Shown one piece after another: positions 61,888 through 64,000 of a stretch of DNA of 64,000 nucleotides; position 1 is the stretch's first letter; each line of letters starts with the position of its first letter. Source of the stretch: Macrococcus capreoli (lineage in GTDB: Bacteria; Bacillota; Bacilli; Staphylococcales; Staphylococcaceae); NCBI RefSeq assembly GCF_025628935.1, contig NZ_JAOTIS010000005.1:62001-126000 (forward strand), in the 5' to 3' direction. Both the position numbers and the translations under genes were made by a program. The notes under the pieces are model-generated. The model saw nothing but the letters and a program-made list of their open reading frames with translations. It searched no databases and was not told where the DNA came from.

Positions 61888-62856
61888 TTGAGTCACATAT
61901 ATTTAGTTCACGGCAGTACAAAACCACTCGTAGAAGATAAAATTCAAAGTATAATCGCACAATTTATTAGCGAACAAGATGATTTTAATTTCAGTCGTTA
62001 TGATTTACAGGAATCAACTTTTGAAGCGATTGCTGAAGATGCGATGACTTTACCTTTCTTAAGTGATCAAAAAGTAATTTTAGTTAACAATAGTTTTATT
62101 TTTACTGGTGAAAAAGTAAAGACACCACATGAAATCAATCTAGATAAAGTGGTCGATTTTTTAGAAAAATTTGATGGGCCTAACATAGTGATCTTTAATG
62201 TGTTAAACGATAAATTAGATGAGCGTAAAAAAATCGTTAAACGTATAAAAAAGATGCATACCGTTGAAAAAATTGAACCTTTAGATGAGCAGGGTATGAA
62301 GCAGCTTATTAAATCGAACTTTAACCAGCAATTTAAAGATATAAAAGCAGATGCATTAGATGCATTTGTACATTTAACTGGCCTTAACTATAGTAATGTT
62401 GTTAAAGAAATGGATAAATTAATGTTATTCATCGGAGAGCAGCCGATTATTACAAAAAAAGATGTAAACGAAGTCGTTAGTCGTAGTTTAGAACAGAATG
62501 TCTTTTTATTAACAGATTATATTGCAAAAGGTGATAAAAAAAGCGCCATCACATTATTGAAAGATTTGATTAATATGAAAGAAGAACCGATTAAATTGTT
62601 GGCTTTAATTAGTGGACAATATCGCCTTTATTACCAGGTAAAAATATTATCTCAAAAAGGATTTAGTGAAGCACAAATTGCCAAACAAGTAGGCGTGCAT
62701 CCGTATCGTGTTAAACTGGCTTTACGTAAAGTGAAAGCAATGGATTTAAATCGATTACTCGCAATAATGAAAGATTGTGCTGAAACAGATTATGCATTGA
62801 AATCGAGCTACTTAGATAAAGTATTAATATTAGAATTATTCATATTAAAGATTTAA
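61888..62856 (+). CDS. holA: DNA polymerase III subunit delta
   Basis: A 322-residue clamp-loader delta subunit that opens the sliding clamp. N-terminal VHGSTKPLVEDKI, LPFLSDQKVILVNNS and the AAA-like three-domain layout; C-terminal LISGQYRLYYQVKILSQKGFSEAQIAKQVGVHPYRVK is typical (split here for length). TTG 61888 is the start with AAGGAG; a TATAAT at 61849-61854 lies upstream. Confidence 0.93.
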   Translation: MSHIYLVHGSTKPLVEDKIQSIIAQFISEQDDFNFSRYDLQESTFEAIAEDAMTLPFLSDQKVILVNNSFIFTGEKVKTPHEINLDKVVDFLEKFDGPNIVIFNVLNDKLDERKKIVKRIKKMHTVEKIEPLDEQGMKQLIKSNFNQQFKDIKADALDAFVHLTGLNYSNVVKEMDKLMLFIGEQPIITKKDVNEVVSRSLEQNVFLLTDYIAKGDKKSAITLLKDLINMKEEPIKLLALISGQYRLYYQVKILSQKGFSEAQIAKQVGVHPYRVKLALRKVKAMDLNRLLAIMKDCAETDYALKSSYLDKVLILELFILKI

Positions 62857-62867
62857 TCCATTAAAAA

Positions 62868-62887
62868 AAGCGACCCGAGGGTCGCTT
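62868..62887. terminator. Bidirectional terminator between holA and rpsT
   Basis: AAGCGACC/GGTCGCTT stem with a four-base loop; six A on the left give a T-run on the minus strand for rpsT. Confidence 0.8.
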
Positions 62888-62899
62888 CATTTATTGTGA

Positions 62900-63148
62900 T
62901 TAGTTGTTACGCATAACTTGTGATTTTAAACGGTCAGCTTTGTTAGAGTGGATTAAGTTGCTTTTCGCAGCTTTATCAATCTTTTTAACAGCTACTTGTA
63001 CTAATTCTGATTTATTGTCAGCGTTGTTTTCAATTGCCGCTTTTGCATTTTTCACAGCAGTACGCATATCATTCTTTTGAGAAATGTTAGCTTGTTGTGC
63101 TTTATTGTTAGTTGTAACACGTTTGATTGCAGATTTAATGTTTGGCAT
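62900..63148 (-). CDS. rpsT: 30S ribosomal protein S20
   Basis: An 82-residue, strongly basic primary 16S rRNA-binding protein: MPNIKSAIKRVTTNNKAQ at the start and KAAKSNLIHSNKADRLKSQV at the end. RBS GGAGGTG on the minus strand. Between holA and lepA and opposite to both, as in bacilli. Confidence 0.97.
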   Translation of the reverse strand: MPNIKSAIKRVTTNNKAQQANISQKNDMRTAVKNAKAAIENNADNKSELVQVAVKKIDKAAKSNLIHSNKADRLKSQVMRNN

Positions 63149-63256
63149 AATGTCACCTCCTAGAAATGTCTTGCACTTAAAATAGATATTTTGATTGCAA
63201 CAAGAAATATTTTATCAAATTCACGCGTTATATGCAATCTATATTTTTAAAACTAA

Positions 63257-63285
63257 TTGAAGAACTGTTTAAGAGTTGTTATAAT
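63257..63285 (+). promoter_or_regulatory. Strong promoter of lepA
   Basis: TTGAAG at 63257-63262, 17 bases, TATAAT at 63280-63285 with the extended TG-T before it; start about 30 bases before the lepA ATG. Confidence 0.8.
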
Positions 63286-63324
63286 CAAATATACGTACAA
63301 TTTAAGAAAGTTGGGCAAATAAAC

Positions 63325-64000
63325 ATGAATAATGAACAGCGATTAAGCCGTCAGGAAAGAATTAGAAACTTCTCTATTATCGCACATATCGATCATGGGA
63401 AGTCGACATTAGCAGATAGAATATTAGAAAATACAAAATCAGTGGCATCGCGTGAAATGAAGTCGCAGTTACTTGACTCTATGGATTTAGAACGTGAACG
63501 CGGCATCACCATTAAACTAAATGCAGTACAACTGAATTATACTGCTAAAGATGGAGAAACGTATATTTTCCATTTAATAGATACGCCAGGACACGTCGAT
63601 TTTACGTATGAAGTATCGCGTAGTTTAGCAGCATGTGAAGGTGCGATTCTCGTTGTCGATGCGGCGCAAGGTATTGAAGCACAAACACTTGCGAACGTTT
63701 ACCTTGCTCTAGACAATGATTTAGAATTATTACCAGTAATTAATAAGATTGATTTACCGGCAGCAGAACCAGAACGTGTCCGTCAGGAAATTGAAGACGT
63801 GATTGGTTTGGATGCAAGTGAAGCCGTATTAGCTTCAGCGAAAGCAAATATTGGAATCGATGAAATATTAGAACAAATCGTCGAGAAAGTTCCGGCACCA
63901 ACTGGTGATCCTGAAGCGCCATTAAAAGCGTTAATCTTTGATAGTGCTTTCGATGCGTATCGTGGTGTTATTTCTTCTATTAGAATTATTGATGGAACGG
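63325..64000 (+). CDS. lepA: Elongation factor 4 LepA (N-terminal part, runs off the window)
   Basis: The first 225 codons of a translational GTPase, with no stop before the window end. G1 [10 protein letters not shown] (about 19-28), RGIT, G3 DTPGHVDF and G4 NKIDLPAA are visible, the LepA order. LepA binds ribosomes and is linked to 30S biogenesis or back-translocation. The ATG 63325 has only a weak purine-rich box (AAGAAAG) upstream. Confidence 0.95.
   Translation, partial: MNNEQRLSRQERIRNFSIIAHIDHGKSTLADRILENTKSVASREMKSQLLDSMDLERERGITIKLNAVQLNYTAKDGETYIFHLIDTPGHVDFTYEVSRSLAACEGAILVVDAAQGIEAQTLANVYLALDNDLELLPVINKIDLPAAEPERVRQEIEDVIGLDASEAVLASAKANIGIDEILEQIVEKVPAPTGDPEAPLKALIFDSAFDAYRGVISSIRIIDGT

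Overview
The window is low-GC Gram-positive chromosome with strong AGGAGG-type ribosome binding sites, many TTG/GTG starts and the gene order of Staphylococcaceae. Orthologues such as CymR, LytH and the rplU-prp-rpmA and comE clusters look staphylococcal, and a Macrococcus- or Mammaliicoccus-like species is my best guess. The species cannot be fixed by reading alone. No prophage, insertion sequence, CRISPR array or rRNA was seen.

Layout. 1-4543: a heterodimeric BmrC/BmrD-type ABC exporter behind a terminator-like leader, a GNAT acetyltransferase and a small membrane-anchored protein. 4544-5086: an intergenic block with a foldable, switch-like element and four 61-bp tandem palindromic repeats. 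5087-17501: nagZ, mreCD, rplU-prp-rpmA, a Spo0B-like gene, obg, pheB, ruvAB, queA, tgt, yajC and secDF. 17620-19919: an accessory pair, a dipeptide-epimerase-like enzyme and an M20 amidohydrolase. 19986-30933: recJ, apt, relA, dtd, lytH, a T-box leader, hisS, aspS, 6S RNA and tcdA. 31060-36861: an ABC-2 transporter, rarA (minus), cymR, a YdeI-like gene, a luciferase-like monooxygenase (minus) and a region with a possible gene remnant. 36917-46270: the cysteine desulfurase-mnmA pair, a TPR protein, recD2, a T-box leader, alaS, ireB, ruvX and a DUF1292 gene. 46289-52443: mltG, trmR, two U32 genes, udk, greA, mtnN and a 34-residue membrane peptide. 52532-64000: yqeG, tRNA-Gly, yqeH, aroE, yhbY, nadD, yqeK, rsfS, a methyltransferase, comEA, comEB, comEC, yqzM (minus), holA, rpsT (minus) and the start of lepA.

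How the genes work together. Most encode translation and its quality control (L21, L27, S20, Obg, YqeH, RsfS, YhbY, LepA), tRNA charging and modification (HisS, AspS, AlaS, QueA, Tgt, TcdA, MnmA, the ho5U/mo5U enzymes, Dtd), recombination and repair (RuvAB, RuvX, RecJ, RecD2, RarA, HolA), cell-wall work (MreCD, NagZ, LytH, MltG), DNA uptake (ComEA/EC) and the stringent response (RelA).

The least ordinary features are mostly non-coding. Terminator-like hairpins lie directly in front of the exporter, trmR and comEA (the last has the RBS in its 3' arm). There are also the 61-bp repeat array, a two-way hairpin element at 4560-4661, and a shared motif set at 36468-36546 and 53128-53178. Among proteins, the Spo0B-like product in a family that does not sporulate and a CymR without any cysteine stand out. 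I did not find a clear new defence or mobile system.
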